NCBI RefSeq assembly: GCF_035581365.1
Contig: NZ_CP141590.1
Coordinates: 1,178,001 to 1,242,000 of the forward strand
DNA from: Tsuneonella sp. CC-YZS046
GTDB taxonomy: Bacteria; Pseudomonadota; Alphaproteobacteria; Sphingomonadales; Sphingomonadaceae
Direction: 5' to 3'
DNA length: 64,000 nucleotides
Of the stretch, positions 63,182 to 64,000 are shown piece by piece. Below the pieces are notes generated by a model. The model searched no databases, was not told the DNA's origin, and saw only the letters and a program-made list of their open reading frames with translations. Within the stretch, counting starts at the first letter, position 1. Each line of letters begins with the position of its first letter. The position numbers and the translations under genes are program-made.

Positions 63182-64000
63182 ATGAATCGCATAAGAATCC
63201 TGGCAGCCGTTTCCGCGCTTTCCCTTTGCCTCCCGATGGGTGGGGCGTCCGCCCAGTCCTCGGGCTATGGCGGCAGCTTTCCTGCCTATCTTCAGCTTCT
63301 CTCCGCCCAAGCACGGGCGGAAGGGGTGAGCGAGCGCACGATACAGCAGGTTATGCAGGGGCTTACCCCCAACCAGAGAGTGATCGACCTCGACCGGGCA
63401 CAGCCCGGTTCACCCACGACCAGCGGCTTTCCGCCCATGGCGCCTTATATTTCCCAGCATGTTGACGCGGCCCGGATCAACGGCGGACGGCGCGTCCTGG
63501 CTTCGATCTCGCCGGCCACGGCAACCGCAATCCAGCGTGAATATGGCGTGCCCCTACCGATCGTGGTCGCGATCTTCGGCCACGAAACCAATTACGGGAG
63601 CTATACGGGCGATTTCGATCTGGCCCGCTCTCTCGCCACTCTCGCATGGGAAGGCCGCAGGCGCGATCTCTTCGCCAGCGAGTTCATCGCGCTGCTCAAG
63701 ATGGTCGATCAGGGTGTGCCTCAATATCGGCTGAAAGGGAGCTGGGCCGGGGCCTTTGGCTACCCTCAATTCCTGCCGAGCGTCTATTTGCGCCTGGCTG
63801 TCGATGGGGATGGGGATGGCCGGCGCGATATCTGGTCGAGCAGGGCCGATACATTGGCTTCCATTGCGAACTATTTCCGCGATGCGGGCTGGAGGCCCGG
63901 GCAGCCTTGGGGCGTTCCGGCCTCTGTTCCTTCGAGCTTCAACCGCAGCGCCGTCCAGACCGGCCTTGCCTCGCCGGTATGCCCGCGCGTCCATATAAGG
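63182..64000 (+). CDS. MltB-type lytic murein transglycosylase, N-terminal part
   Basis: The frame from ATG 63182 runs to the window end without a stop (273 codons). It has a signal peptide (ILAAVSALSLCLPMGGASAQ) and the MltB (GH103) catalytic site with Glu135 in IFGHETNYGSYTG and WAGAFGYPQFLPSVY. Lytic transglycosylases cleave MurNAc-GlcNAc bonds with anhydro-MurNAc formation in the periplasm. The C-terminus, possibly with a peptidoglycan-binding domain, is outside. Confidence 0.9.
   Translation, partial: MNRIRILAAVSALSLCLPMGGASAQSSGYGGSFPAYLQLLSAQARAEGVSERTIQQVMQGLTPNQRVIDLDRAQPGSPTTSGFPPMAPYISQHVDAARINGGRRVLASISPATATAIQREYGVPLPIVVAIFGHETNYGSYTGDFDLARSLATLAWEGRRRDLFASEFIALLKMVDQGVPQYRLKGSWAGAFGYPQFLPSVYLRLAVDGDGDGRRDIWSSRADTLASIANYFRDAGWRPGQPWGVPASVPSSFNRSAVQTGLASPVCPRVHIR

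Overview
The window is a densely packed, GC-rich chromosomal segment of an alphaproteobacterium, most probably a member of Sphingomonadales (Novosphingobium, Sphingomonas or Erythrobacter type). Family content supports this: phaR, hrcA-grpE and dnaK-dnaJ as separate loci, a vgr-related HEMTH protein, a DOMON-like gene next to namZ, and a MoxR/VWA pair. So do promoter signatures: a CTTG-N17-CCTATAT RpoH-type site before dnaK and a GGAAC-N16-CGTT EcfG-type general-stress site. The placement rests on recognised families and gene order, not on a database search.

Layout. 1-18125 holds the end of comF, hisI, an acyl-CoA dehydrogenase, a UPF0114 membrane protein, a solitary molybdopterin oxidoreductase, the overlapping cysK operon (hydrolase, cysK, MFS), PilZ, tyrS, a DOMON-like/namZ pair, a DODA-type dioxygenase, the MoxR/VWA pair, and a methyltransferase followed by a cyanophycin-synthetase-like ATP-grasp protein whose Mur-ligase half has lost its P-loop. 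18179-29921 is housekeeping: parE, an LpoA-like lipoprotein divergent from rsmI-yraN-gshB-dedA, xerC-hemW, a CAP protein, rdgB-rph, and hrcA-grpE.

30000-51055 holds a glycine-zipper lipoprotein, a HEMTH protein with a PCu(A)C copper lipoprotein, dnaK-dnaJ, a patatin-like lipase, radA-cvpA-IscU-like, an MHS transporter overlapping alr, phaR, an archaeal/eukaryote-type proS with rnr, a universal stress protein, and the E2/E3 part of the pyruvate dehydrogenase cluster (pdhC, SH3 protein, thioesterase, lpdA). pdhA and pdhB are not in the window.

51091-64000 is more accessory: metY, a VOC plus acyl-CoA-dehydrogenase-type pair, an AT-richer Type III restriction-modification operon with an extra gene between mod and res, a HxlR-controlled azoR/isochorismatase/pirin cassette, tRNA-Ser(UGA), and the start of an MltB-type lytic transglycosylase cut by the window end.

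The best candidates for undescribed biology are the third gene of the Type III operon (RecX-like N-terminus plus PD-(D/E)XK-like C-terminus) and the methyltransferase/degenerate-CphA pair. Two genes, hisI and the HEMTH protein, appear to start at ATT and CTG respectively, each behind a good Shine-Dalgarno sequence. No CRISPR array, intact insertion sequence, integrase or rRNA gene was seen.
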